Shown one piece after another: positions 25,193-35,730 of a DNA stretch of 64,000 nucleotides (position 1 is the first letter of the stretch; the number at the start of each line of letters is the position of its first letter). The DNA is from Toxotes chatareus (lineage: Eukaryota; Chordata; Actinopteri; Toxotidae). The translations under genes and the position numbers were made by a program. Below the pieces are notes generated by a model. It saw only the letters and a program-made list of their open reading frames with translations, was not told the DNA's origin and made no database searches. The DNA lies in assembly GCA_016801885.1 (NCBI GenBank), contig CM028899.1, forward strand, positions 21,938,501-22,002,500. Direction: 5' to 3'.

Positions 25193-25382
25193 CCGACCGA
25201 AGAGTTTTGTGCGATGTTTGAGCAACGAAAGCTTGCCGGGACATTCCCAGGGCACTGATCCTGAGATCCTCATATGTAGTGAATAAATCCACTGCATACA
25301 CAGTCTCAAAATTAACCGTGGCTGGCCAGTAGCCACTCTCAACCAGATCACTCATGCCCACTAAGTCTTTCCGCAGGAGCAG
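25193..25382 (-). CDS. Exon of a transposase-like gene (KDZ-like, tentative)
   Basis: A 190-nt minus-strand block opens after an acceptor (ACCTTCCAAGTATTAG) and closes at a strong donor, GTAAGT. It is open throughout and reads LLLRKDLVGMSDLVESGYWP, then ATVNFETVYAVDLFTTYEDL, then GMSRQAFVAQTSHKTLRSG. The pattern of a GYWP box, a DLFTTYEDL box and an SRQAF box resembles the N-terminal part of KDZ (Kyakuja-Dileera-Zisupton) transposases of fish as I remember them; I could not confirm this by search. It starts in phase 0, whereas the exon to its right ends in phase 1, so at least one exon between them is missing or unseen. The catalytic part should follow to the left but was not found, so the gene is truncated. 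Confidence 0.5.
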
Positions 25383-26131
25383 CTAATACTTGGAAGGTAC
25401 AGATCGTATCGTCCTGGAATTTAAGAGAAAAATAATTACTCCAATAGTCAAGCAATTAAGAAGAAAATGTAAATTAAAAACTTTTACCATTCATTCCAAT
25501 CAAAATGACTTTCCTGCGAAAATACTTATTTTTCCACTGGAACAATCACAGCACAGAAGCATAACTGGTAAAAAGCATTCTAGGAAGCAAGGAGAAGGAG
25601 AGAACATTTTGCACTGTAAATTACAGTACATAAATAGGGGTGCTCTTTCAATGAGAGAACTTATCTTGTGTTTAAACTAAATTTGCCAGTTTTAGTATAC
25701 AATATAAAATAGCCAATATGATTTGTAATTTAAAGTACCTTTTTCAGTAAAGTGGTCTTGGCAAACAATCTCGACACATCACTACTGCAACCTTTTGTCT
25801 ACACTGTTGTGTTGTACACCATCCCATGAGGTCTTGTACTTCTTGGATGAGGGAGTCTTGAAAATTAGAAGGAAAAACATACAGCTCTAGTTAATCACCT
25901 AATGACAAGTGAGGAAACAAGCAAAAAGTGTAGGAGTTCAAAAAAAAAAAAAAAAAAACAACCTAAATTTTTTATGGTCCCAGTCTCTCTTTCTAAGCCA
26001 CTAGTAAATGAAGCACGTGATGGGTCATTGCTTTTGGAGGACACTGCAGATTGTGGATATCCATTTTATGATAATGTAACTTCAAGAAAATCAAATGGAC
26101 TGATTTATTATAACAAAGCAAAGACAATTAC
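25383..26131. other. Apparent intron of the KDZ-like gene
   Basis: Separates two exon-like blocks on the minus strand. It holds an 18-A run near 25940. A plus-strand frame at 25902-26141 (ends YDNVTSRKSNGLIYYNKAKT) is protein-like but has no recognised domain. Phase requires another exon here if the gene was ever functional. Confidence 0.35.
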
Positions 26132-26288
26132 CAGTGGTTGAACCTCGCTTCTGTTTCACTCCAGTTGAACTGTGTTTCCAGTTCTCTCCTGATCGACTTC
26201 TTTTTGGAAGAGGTTGCCTTCCCTGGTCCTCCTCAAGCCAAACCACCTGTTCAGCCACTGTTTTTGATCTGCTGGCTGCTCCTGCTGC
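26132..26288 (-). CDS. Exon of the same transposase-like gene, basic/acidic linker
   Basis: A 157-nt minus-strand block: acceptor CTTAAGCAG, donor GTAATT. Read in phase 0 it gives AAGAASRSKTVAEQVVWLEE, then DQGRQPLPKRSRSGENWKHS, then a short basic end, with no stop. The composition (a charged, disordered N-terminal region with an Arg/Lys-rich patch that could be a nuclear localisation signal) fits the start of a transposase. An alternative acceptor 20 nt upstream would put it in phase 1. It joins in phase 0 to the block at 26674-26734. No domain could be named from this exon alone. Confidence 0.4.
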
Positions 26289-26673
26289 CTGCTTAAGACA
26301 CAGAACATCTGAATCAGTAAATATGAATTAAGCATATAAAAAGAAAACAATTAACTTTTAAGACAGCAATGCAATGGTACAGAGTGCATAGATGCTGGAA
26401 TATATATATGCATATAGAGAGGTGTCCTTATACTTTTGTCCAATCCATTAAGGGGGACACAGCTACTAATAATGTGGTCAAAAACTAAAAACATATGTAT
26501 GGCAGAGCTGTTGTATTAGATTACATTCGACTGCACAGGCGTACATAATGAAGTGGCTGGAGAAGGCCTATATTAAGCGCGTCGCCAAATAAAATACCCC
26601 ACCCTTCCCCCACACATAGCGATAGATGACTGTAATTCATTAAGAAAAAGTTTAAAACCATCAGAGTACTTAC

Positions 26674-26734
26674 CTCACAATGATCCAGGAGCGCATCAAC
26701 AAGAAATATGATTGTCGTCTTCTATCGGATCCAT
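26674..26734 (-). CDS. Putative first exon of the transposase-like gene
   Basis: On the minus strand an ATG at 26734 begins MDPIEDDN, and the block ends at GTGAG followed by a consensus donor GTAAGT. The peptide IFLVDALLDHCE leads in phase 0 to that donor, but it is one base out of frame with the ATG reading, so either a one-base indel has broken the start or the true start lies elsewhere. The upstream DNA is not obviously a promoter. The strong donor is the best evidence. Confidence 0.35.
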
Positions 26735-29700
26735 TTTGGTCTCGTAGTGTCAATATGTGATCAGCAATATGCGTGAGCTGGTTTTGGGGTTAGGGTTACG
26801 GAAGGTTAATCACCACGCCCTTGGCACATGACGTCCGGTACGTCAACCCAGGAAAGGATTATCTTTTAGTCCAATAAATATAAAACAATAAAACACAATA
26901 TTTTACAGGCTGAAAAAGTATCAAAGTACCAAACCAAAGATCATTTACAAGAACTGGACGAATATTGTGAAATTTTAATGTATATTTCTCACTAGAACTA
27001 TCATCAAAATGCTTTTTTATGTCCAAACTATCTTGAAATAATGCATTTTCCAGAGAATGAAAGGAATGGCCATCATGTTTTTATTTTGAGAAGACTGCAG
27101 CAAGCAGTCACATGACCCCTCGGCAGGCCAATAGAAAAGAATGGGACAAAAACACACTGGGTTGCTTCAGCAGCTGTAAAGAGAGCCACCAGGAAAACAC
27201 AAAAGCTTTCAGTATAGAGTATAATTTGCTGTTGTGGATTAAGGAGCTGGTAAGAATCTCTCATTAATATTTATTCTGTCTGCAGGGGCATTGATGCCAT
27301 TTTCAGAATGAAACTTTTTCGTCTGGGTGATTACATGTCAGCTGGGTGAAAAATGTAGAAAAAAACAGGAGCCATTCATTACACATGTGACCTCATGGCT
27401 GTTACTTCACCAAATACTATAAAACAAAAGTGAGCCGAGCTGTTGACCTGCTCGGAAACAGGTGGCCAGCAGACTAGCAGACCACTAAGACCCCAGCACG
27501 CTGCTGGATTGGCATCAACATACCCTCACCCTCAGTCTTACCTCCCACTGTGGCACACAGCAAGTCACCAAGATGTCCATCCCTTTGCACACCCAAGGAA
27601 AACACCAGCTCACCACAGCAACTCTGTGTTCACAACATGAAAATTAGACCTCAGTCAAAAATGAAAAAGATTGCTGTGTTTACTGCCGACCACCTTAAGT
27701 GAATGTTTGGATTCTGGATAGTGGCCTGAAACATTTCCACACTGTCCAAAGCATGTACTTTCTGCTAGATTGTAAATGGAGATTTCAGACACTTAAGAAT
27801 CTATATTTTGCATCATCGCTGACAGGTGTATTGCGCAACTGTAATTCTTGAATATCAAATGCAATGCACTGCATTGTGGGATTGTTAGCTGAAAATATTG
27901 TACATGCTGGCAGGAGGAAACTGGTTGTAGAGTAGATTCAGAGGCAGTCAGATGTTCAAGTGCAGCCTCTCAGGCCAAACAGATCCAGTGGATGAGTTGG
28001 GAAAGTGTAGTGAAAAAAAAAAAAAAAGAAGTGCAGCTGTGGGGAAGTGTAGGGCACTGAGGCAAGCAAGATTAGATTAATGCTAAAAGCAAATTATGAT
28101 GTGCTTCCATCTGCTTAAAAGTTTTAAAGGATAGGTGAGGACCCAGAGTGTCCTTTGTTTTCAGGTACAACTCATGGATGTATTATCACGGATCATCACA
28201 GATGACTCAAAGATGGTGCCCAGTCAGTTGAATGAAAATTGTTCACTTGGCACATAAGTTTAAAAAGTTTTCCAGCTTCTGGGCGTGCATTAGTTTCTTT
28301 TGGGGTTTTTTTTGTGTAAGGTAGGTAGGTAGGTTTTGTAGGTATTCTGTCAGGGTGTAAAACAAGCCTGCAAGTACTTACAAGTAAAACAAGGGGAAAA
28401 AAAAGGTAACGGTGAGATTTTATTAGTTTATGAAGATGTACGAGTGACGAACAGGCATGATGAAGCAAGCCTAACTTAGTCTGCCTCTTTTGGACTTATC
28501 TGGCTTCAGTGAGCAACACCGGCTTTCCTGGATAACCTGTTATCAACTGGCTTTGTCAGCTGTGGGTTGACAACTGAGGGTCGACCTCTCTCCTTCTCCT
28601 GATTGTTGGTGCCTCATTCCAGATATTCTGGATCTGGATCTTGGTTCTCCAGGAGTCCCAGCCTCCTCTTTGTCGAGTTTGATGGTTTATACACAGAGGC
28701 TGTCATATGCCCTCTTGAATCATATTTGTGATAATGGGATATACATTTTATGAAATATCCTCCCTGAAACACGTAAAGACAGCAAAAAAATATCACAAAA
28801 GGACTTTTCATTTCCAATGTGTTGTTTTAGCCACGTAAGAACTAAAAAGAATGCTACTGGGTACAATAGCATTTGACAAAAAAATGGGTTTCAATATCAT
28901 ATTTTGCTATTTCCTATTTAATATTTATAATTTATTGCAATTTTCAACTCTTCCACCACATGAAGAAGCAGAAAAACTGGTCAAAACCATTTTTTTCCCC
29001 CTGAAGCTGCAAGGCCAGTATTCTTTCAACAGTTTCAATAATAAGCTGTTTAACAGAGCTCTGATATGATGTTCTGTGACCTTGAAATTCCATTGTGTTT
29101 TCACTGTTTGAACAATCAACCACATTGCTGAGCCCATATCACACGCTTGGCTAGTAGCCTGAAAAATGAAGTGAGCTACTTCCGCCTCTGTCACACAGCT
29201 CAAACATATTCTTGGATCAGATATGAATAGAATGTAGTATTGATGGAATGATGCTCATTTGGGTTTGCCATACACAGAACTGCAGAGATGTTTCAATTAT
29301 TAACTGGATGCTGGCATTATGATAAAGGATGATGAGTTCTGACAAAAGCTTTTTCTTTATTGGTTTCATCATGTATCAACATTACTTTCTGGCTGAATCC
29401 ACATTAATTTAGCTCATACTTGGACTGTCCAACTGTTGCATAGTGTAAGCTTTTTTTGTCCTGGCATAACATTACCCTCTGAAATTAGGGCTAAAATTAT
29501 CCTGGTGGTGGCATTTGAATGTGCTAAGTATATTTCATTAGATCGGGAGATATCTGATCATTTCTGATTTGTCCCGAGGGTGGTATTTAACCAAAATATA
29601 TCTAAAAAGGAAAGGATTCATCTCTTGATATGCACGGTTATGCTCAGTAATTTTCATGGCAATTTGCTTATTACATTTTGTGAAAAATAAAAATCAAATT

Positions 29701-32059
29701 AATGAATGAGCTTTAATGAAAAGCATGAATGAAATCATTCTCTCAGGACTATGAATATCCACAGCAGATTTGCTGGCAGCTAGCTGAAAGTAATTGAGAT
29801 ATCTTGCTTTAGCTTTATCTTGCTTTATGCCTTTGAGGATTATGACCTTAGGTATGAAATGTGAACATATTGGTACATAGACAAAAAACAAAAACATCTA
29901 TCTGATCTGAATTTTTTTTGGTTTGACTGGTTTTACTTGTGGCTAGGACTGGGCAGCCAGGGTAATGTGTTATACTTTTTAAAAAATGACCTCTAAAAGA
30001 TTGAATGCCTTTTACACATGGTCAAATATGCGTGGGGTTCATTTGACAGATGGCTGTATGCTTTATACTTGTACAATGTATGACATGCAACTTTTTAAAC
30101 ATTTCAGGTTGTGTTTTCCACCTTTATTTTGAACTACTGACAGACCAGTCACCTTGTTTTAGGTTTATATGTATCCTTGCAGAAGAACAATTTATAATTC
30201 CAGTTCGTACAATGGCCAGTTTATCCCGTAAGTTCAAACTGAGACCAAGTGTGTGTGCTACAGGTTATCCAGCTTTCAGATGATCCTCTGTGAGCACCAC
30301 TCCAAAGTTAGGCTCCAGGGCCCTCAAGTCCTATCTGCTGGTTCCCAGTTCCCTTGAGGTGGTTTGACATCAGTAATTCCATTCAGATGGCTGAAACCAA
30401 GAAAAAAAAATCATATTTATTATTGCTTTTTAGCTTTGGTCCATTTCTTGTTCATACTGACTCATTACAGTTAAAGATGTGTGAAGTGATGTTGACTGAT
30501 GAGCTGCTTCAATGGACCATTTTGTGATTGACTGGTTTCATACCAGCCTGGACAGACTGCAGGTTAGGTGTGAAAGGATCCCTAATTAGTTTTAAACTGA
30601 TGTGGATCTTCATGATTCATAGTGTGATAAGCATAGGCTTATATCAACAAAGCTCTCAAGTTTGGAGAGACACAAAAGCCCCTTAGTAACAAGACTGCAG
30701 TTTGAGGATTGATATATATACATTATATAATTTGGGATGACTGATCAAAAAATGGACTACTGGTCCCAGACAGTGGACAGTTTCCTTCAAATTCCTGTAC
30801 ATGCTTGAGCTAAGAGTTTTTGCCCCTTTAACAACCAGTGAGTGGCATTCTGATATTTTAATATTGGTTAAGTAAATGTGGTCCTGAAATTTTTGGTGAA
30901 TGAATCCAGACCAATCTGTGGTATTTAGCTACTGTGTATTGTCATTGTTATTACATGTGTTTACCCTTATAAAAGAGCCTCGCTGTGTTGTAACACAGGA
31001 CATGTTCAATCACCCTACCAGTAAGTAAGGCATACAGGTTTCTTAGAGGAATAGTGCAAATAGCCCACATAGGGTGAACATGTGTTCCTCAAACTCACCC
31101 CATGCAGAACATTTGTTTTCTGACACTGAATCACAGGTCATCATCCTCCTCAGAACAGGCTGTAAAATGATAGTTTTACAGAGATCAAGTGTTTAAACCA
31201 GGACATAAATGGATTTTTGTGGGGTTGGGCAAGGTACAAAATAAATAAATAAATAAATAAATAAATTGTGGGGAAAAAAAAAAGAGACACAATAGTTTGC
31301 CAGCTACAATTTCACATGGATCTACAGTTTCTGTAAACACACCGTTCCCACAGTGCTGTTGAACCCTGGACATTTGATTTATACAACTTGTCAGGTTATC
31401 AGAAAGTGCAGGAAACACTGGCTGACAGAATCAAAAGAGCCAAGATGGGATTAAGAGGCTACTTGGCTCCCCCTCGACACCCACTCGTCTCCCAGTCAGA
31501 GGTGGGCTATTAGAATGTAGCCCACTGAGTCAGCTTGTCTTGGCTTACGCATACCACTGGCAGTGACCGCTGTGCATTTTTCCTCTCTGAAGGCTTTTTT
31601 GGACCAGAGCCAAGAGCTTACATTAAAGTGCACTGACTGGCATATAGTTCCATGTAACAGTAATTCTATTTAGGATAAGCTTGTGGGTGGTGCGATCGAC
31701 AATGTGGAAATCACTGCTTATCATATCTTCTCATGCTGAGTGTTAGCGCTGTAAGGTCAAGGAAACCCTTGGCTAATATGGTGGTTATTCAGAATGCGGA
31801 TGGAAGGAAACGTCAGACAGAATGAGATAGAAGCATTTGCAGCTAAGGAGCCAGGTATTTTTTACAAGAAGTGGGCTCAGAAAACTTTATCAGTAGGCCA
31901 GTGTCTTGACGCCAAATGGATTTAATGCGTCTGCTGGTGTGCAAATAAGCCACTGTGATGCTGTATTTTCACCTCATTGTCATGCTTCAGGTCTAGAAGC
32001 AGGTTTGAAGAAATATGAGAATGAAATAATTTAATGACAATAAAATTAAGCTTAGTTAA
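26735..32059. other. Long unassigned stretch
   Basis: 5.3 kb in which I recognise no coding, RNA or transposon motif. It contains an (AAAT)n tract at 31239-31266, short A-runs (for example 28013-28027), and two telomere-like GGGTTA units near 26790 that are too few to mean anything. Probably intron or intergenic. Confidence 0.45.
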
Positions 32060-32600
32060 ATAAAAGGGCATTCCACTAGGTTCAGTTCTAGGTCCAGTCC
32101 TTTTGACAATTTATATTAATAACATTGTTTCATTTTAACTAACTTCCATTTACATTTGTATGCAGATGATACAATATTATATTGTTCCAGTGACTCTGCT
32201 CAGCCAGCTGGGGAAAATCCGCAACATTCCATTTATGTTTAAAGTTGTTTTGAGTACACATAAAATGAAGTTTATGTTGTTCTCTAGATTCAGAGGTAAT
32301 GGTACCCTTCCATTTCCATTTCCATTGTACAAGGATTAAATTTTAAGAGAGTTACCAAATATAAATACATATACTATTAGGATAAATGACAAATCCACAT
32401 TCAAATGTTATATACACAATCTTATCAAGAAATTATCACAGTTTATCATCCATGCTGTTTACCATGGCTTGTGTGTGTCTGTATGGACCTCTGCCACAAA
32501 TTAAGATTTTTTTTAATCCAGTTTCAAACTCCTTTTTTACTCTATAATTTTAGATTCTGGTTGTTTTACTAATGTGTCTTAACAAGGTAAAAAGATTTTA
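32060..32600 (+). pseudogene. LINE reverse transcriptase remnant (plus strand)
   Basis: It reads GIPLGSVLGPVLLTIYINNI, then after a frame break the intact catalytic box YADDTILYCSSDS at 32159-32197. Shifted frames then give NFKRVTKYKYLGI-type and CHIN/LIKKL-type thumb motifs near 32340-32440. The order is that of the palm and thumb of a non-LTR retrotransposon RT. Many stops are present. It appears to be in the same family as the minus-strand remnant at 33570-34115, judged by the shared IYxNN and YADD wording. No endonuclease or 3' tail was found. Confidence 0.7.
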
Positions 32601-33569
32601 GTCATCACCCACTTCACATCACCATTTTAAGTTATAAGCTTCCAGGTCAGGATCCTTGCCGCAAGCGTATTCACTGCTAGTATAATCAGGCTTGTTTTTA
32701 GCATGGGAGCTGGCAAACCAATGTGGACAGGGATGGATCTCTAATCTAGGATGAACAGTTTGTAGCATCCATGGGTGGAGGTCCAATGGGTGACTCGACA
32801 CAATCTCAGTTGTCCAACACCCGGCAGAAGACCGCTGGCTGCTCCAGGGAACCAAGCCAAAGAAACTCATCATCTCCACTCCAGTAGCTGTGGTCCATCA
32901 TCCATAAGAACAATCGGAGAAAAAAGTAACTCCCTTCTCCTCCACCCGCCTGTGCACTCAAACTTAGCAACAAGTATAACATCCTGGATAAGCTGGATTT
33001 CACCTCATCACTGTCTTGAGGCTCCGATGGGGTTTTAAACATACCAGTCCTGCTTACTATAACCACCTGAATTTTCTTGTAATTGTTATTTAAATTCATT
33101 GATTAGGATAAACCCCTTGAGATATACCATCTGGTGATATCACCATCAGAGACTGCTTCATTGGTAACAAGAGCAGTCCATCTCAAAGTAAGAAAATAGA
33201 GCATGCTTAAACACACCAAGTGATAACATTGATCTAATATCAACAAGTAAATTATTATAATCTGCTGGGACTTTAAACATAAAAGCTCTTTGGCAAACTG
33301 TTTTCTTAGCATGAGTGACAGAGAAATAGTGCTGAGCACAGTGCCAACCTTGATAATTTGAAGTAAAAGGTACAAGGTTCTGTTTTAAATAAGCACAATA
33401 ATTGAAATAAATACATTTAAATAAAATCTGAAGTCAGTGAATGTGTCTTCTAACATTTAGAGATGGCCATTTAAATGCATCATTCATTGTATAGTGATGA
33501 AAAAGAATATAACATGCAAGGACAAATATGTAAAGGCTATTTTATGGTCTGATTTTAATGTGTTTTGAT
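32601..33569. other. Spacer between two convergent LINE remnants
   Basis: No certain feature. The plus strand at 32900-33010 has a Pro/Leu-rich stretch that could be LINE ORF1 debris, but I could not support it. Confidence 0.35.
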
Positions 33570-34115
33570 AGAATGATGATAGAAAGGCATGATGTTGTCT
33601 ATAAAATGCTTTAAAACTATAAAAGATAAGACGTGTTCATTTAAAAGGTTGTACTTGTGTATTTAGAATCACACTTGCACATGCTTTTCTTAAGGACTTT
33701 GTCTTGTTGAGCAATAGTTTATTTTGTAAAAGCCAATCTAGAAAGATGCTGAAATCATACAGAAGAGAAACTTTGATTTGTGGTTGATCAGGTTTAGATG
33801 TATATATGACAGAGTCATCAGCATAAAGAGGAACACAACAGTTCTTGAAAACTGATGTAAAGTTGTTTACATAAATAGAGAAGTTGAACCCTGGGGCATA
33901 CCTCTTTGTTGAATCAACAGATTAGCTTTATTCCATGACACATTGTTTTCTGTGATGAAGATATAAACTGAACCACAGAACTGCATTTTCAGAAATGCCC
34001 GTAGCATGAAGCTTATAAAAGCAGATAGTGATTAATGAAATCAAAAGCTTCAGCATAGCCTGCACCTGTAAGTTCACCATAATCTGCAGCAGAGAACGCC
34101 ACAATTACTGCCCCA
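33570..34115 (-). pseudogene. LINE reverse transcriptase remnant (minus strand)
   Basis: Reading leftwards from about 34110: AGYAEAFDFINHYLLL (the conserved AFDxxxH box), KLHATGISENAVLWF-type wording, RGMPQGS, FSIYVNNFTSVFKNCC, then the catalytic YADDSVIYTS at about 33796-33825, and a DWLLQNKLLLNKTKS thumb motif. Single-base frame changes and stops break it. The order is complete from finger to palm, so it is a real RT remnant even though it is dead. It faces the plus-strand remnant at 32060-32600. Confidence 0.78.
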
Positions 34116-35299
34116 CTTATGTAGGGCAGTAGTTGTCCGATCATGTCTGATGATGTCTGAGTTTCAGTGCCTTGTACATCTGTTTAGCTACCTGTCACCT
34201 CGTGTAGAGCAACACACACGGGGGACAGAATAGCCATGAACATCAGTGGGTTTATTATGAATATAGAGACTGGAATCTGTCACTTAGGTTTAGTTGACAC
34301 AATGCAGACACCTCAGGTACAAGTACAATGTTTATAACAGTCGTTTATCTAACTGTGAAGCACCATGAGGTGAAACTGAAAGGGGAGCCTGGACATTGTG
34401 GTTTCTTTACTTCTTTACTGAGTGGCAGTAGTGTCTATATTTGGACCGCTGTATGAAACATGCTTAGAATGCAATGGACAACATTAACGGCAATTCTGTT
34501 CTCTCCATACAATCCGAATAAGTGTATGAATTGTCAACTGTTTTTTTAACAAATGCTCTCTCTGCAAACTATGTGTACCTTTTGTAGAAAGCAGACTATG
34601 GATAAAGAATATCAAATAAATGAAAATTTCCTCTCCGGGGAATCCTACAGATGGCACTTCACTTAAGTTTAATTTGCGTTTCCTTCGTTCACAGAGGGCC
34701 ATTTGGAAAGTAGATTGCGAGTGGATTGCATGGTATTGATTTTGGATTTGGAAGATGAAATCTTGTGATGTAGTTTCCACACTCTTACACACAGACACAC
34801 ACACACACACACAGATGTGCACTCTCACAAAAGACATGAAAATCTTTTTATTCAGGTTAAGAGGACACAACAAATGGAACCAGAGCTTTTTCATTCGGTT
34901 CTCCTGAATGCTATTTTTCTAAAGTCAAACTAAAATATTTTACCTGGCATTAAAATGTAATCAAGTCCTCCTATTAAATAACCTATTTTATTTATTTATT
35001 TATTACATTTTGTTATTCTCTCCGTATCATCACATTGCATTGATGCTCTGTGACTACTGTGAAAATGTTTGGAGGACAGTAGATAGCAAAAGAGGATACT
35101 CAGCCCAGAGAATATACTTTAACAGTGTTTATACATTGGCAGCAATGGATATGTAGTAGTTTGGAAATAACCTTAGCTACATGATGCAACATTTAATTTA
35201 GACAATTGATGGAAACAAATTAAGAAATAAATATCCAATGGACACTTAAAATGCCTCTTCTGTTGTGTGTGGCATGTACAGACTATGCTTGAATGGCTT
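34116..35299. other. Unassigned DNA
   Basis: It contains a (CA)n tract at 34795-34814 and (TTTA)n near 34988-35008. A 136-codon minus-strand frame at 34484-34894 runs through the CA tract and has no family motif, so it is not called. Confidence 0.45.
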
Positions 35300-35640
35300 C
35301 TCTCTCACTCTTGTGTATCAGAGCAGGGCAAATTTCATCATTGTTGTTTTATGAGTAAGTGGACTTTGGTGACATCACATCATTCCCAGGACAGATTCAA
35401 CCGATTTCAACCTGAGCAAATCTAATCAGCTGGAATAATTAAAAACATCTGTGCAGGACTTCTCGTTTTCTGATCTGCTCCTGATCTGCTCCTGTTTGCA
35501 GGTCAGGAATGCTCACTTCCTCCACATTTCCTTGTTATTCTGGTAAAATCAGGATACTGTATATTTCCACAACACTAATATCATCAGTACAGCAGAGTCC
35601 CGTCATACTCACCACTCTGCTGCTCAGCGTCTACACAGCC
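35300..35640 (+). repeat. Dispersed repeat, copy 2 of a pair
   Basis: See 9600-9831. The best-matching part is 35460-35640. A short local duplication (CTGATCTGCTC twice) occurs near 35470. The boundaries are rough. Confidence 0.45.
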
Positions 35641-35678
35641 TGTGTGTAGCAGCACATAAGAAGAGCAGCAGCAGCTTC

Positions 35679-35730
35679 AGAGGCCTGTGTCTCTACTCTG
35701 CCTGAATGCAGAGTAGAGACACAGGCCTCT
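35679..35730. repeat. Perfect 23-bp inverted repeat with 6-nt loop
   Basis: The arm 35679-35701 (starts AGAGGCCTGTGTCTC) is the exact reverse complement of 35708-35730, with CTGAAT between. The transcript could fold into an uninterrupted 23-bp hairpin. Confidence 0.95.

Noticed and set aside
26786..26801. Telomere-like GGGTTA units
   Set aside because: Only two units; far too few for an interstitial telomere tract.
32775..33100. Pro/Leu-rich frames that resemble LINE ORF1 debris
   Set aside because: Similarity too vague to support a call.
34484..34894. 136-codon minus-strand frame
   Set aside because: Runs through a CA microsatellite and has no domain-like content.
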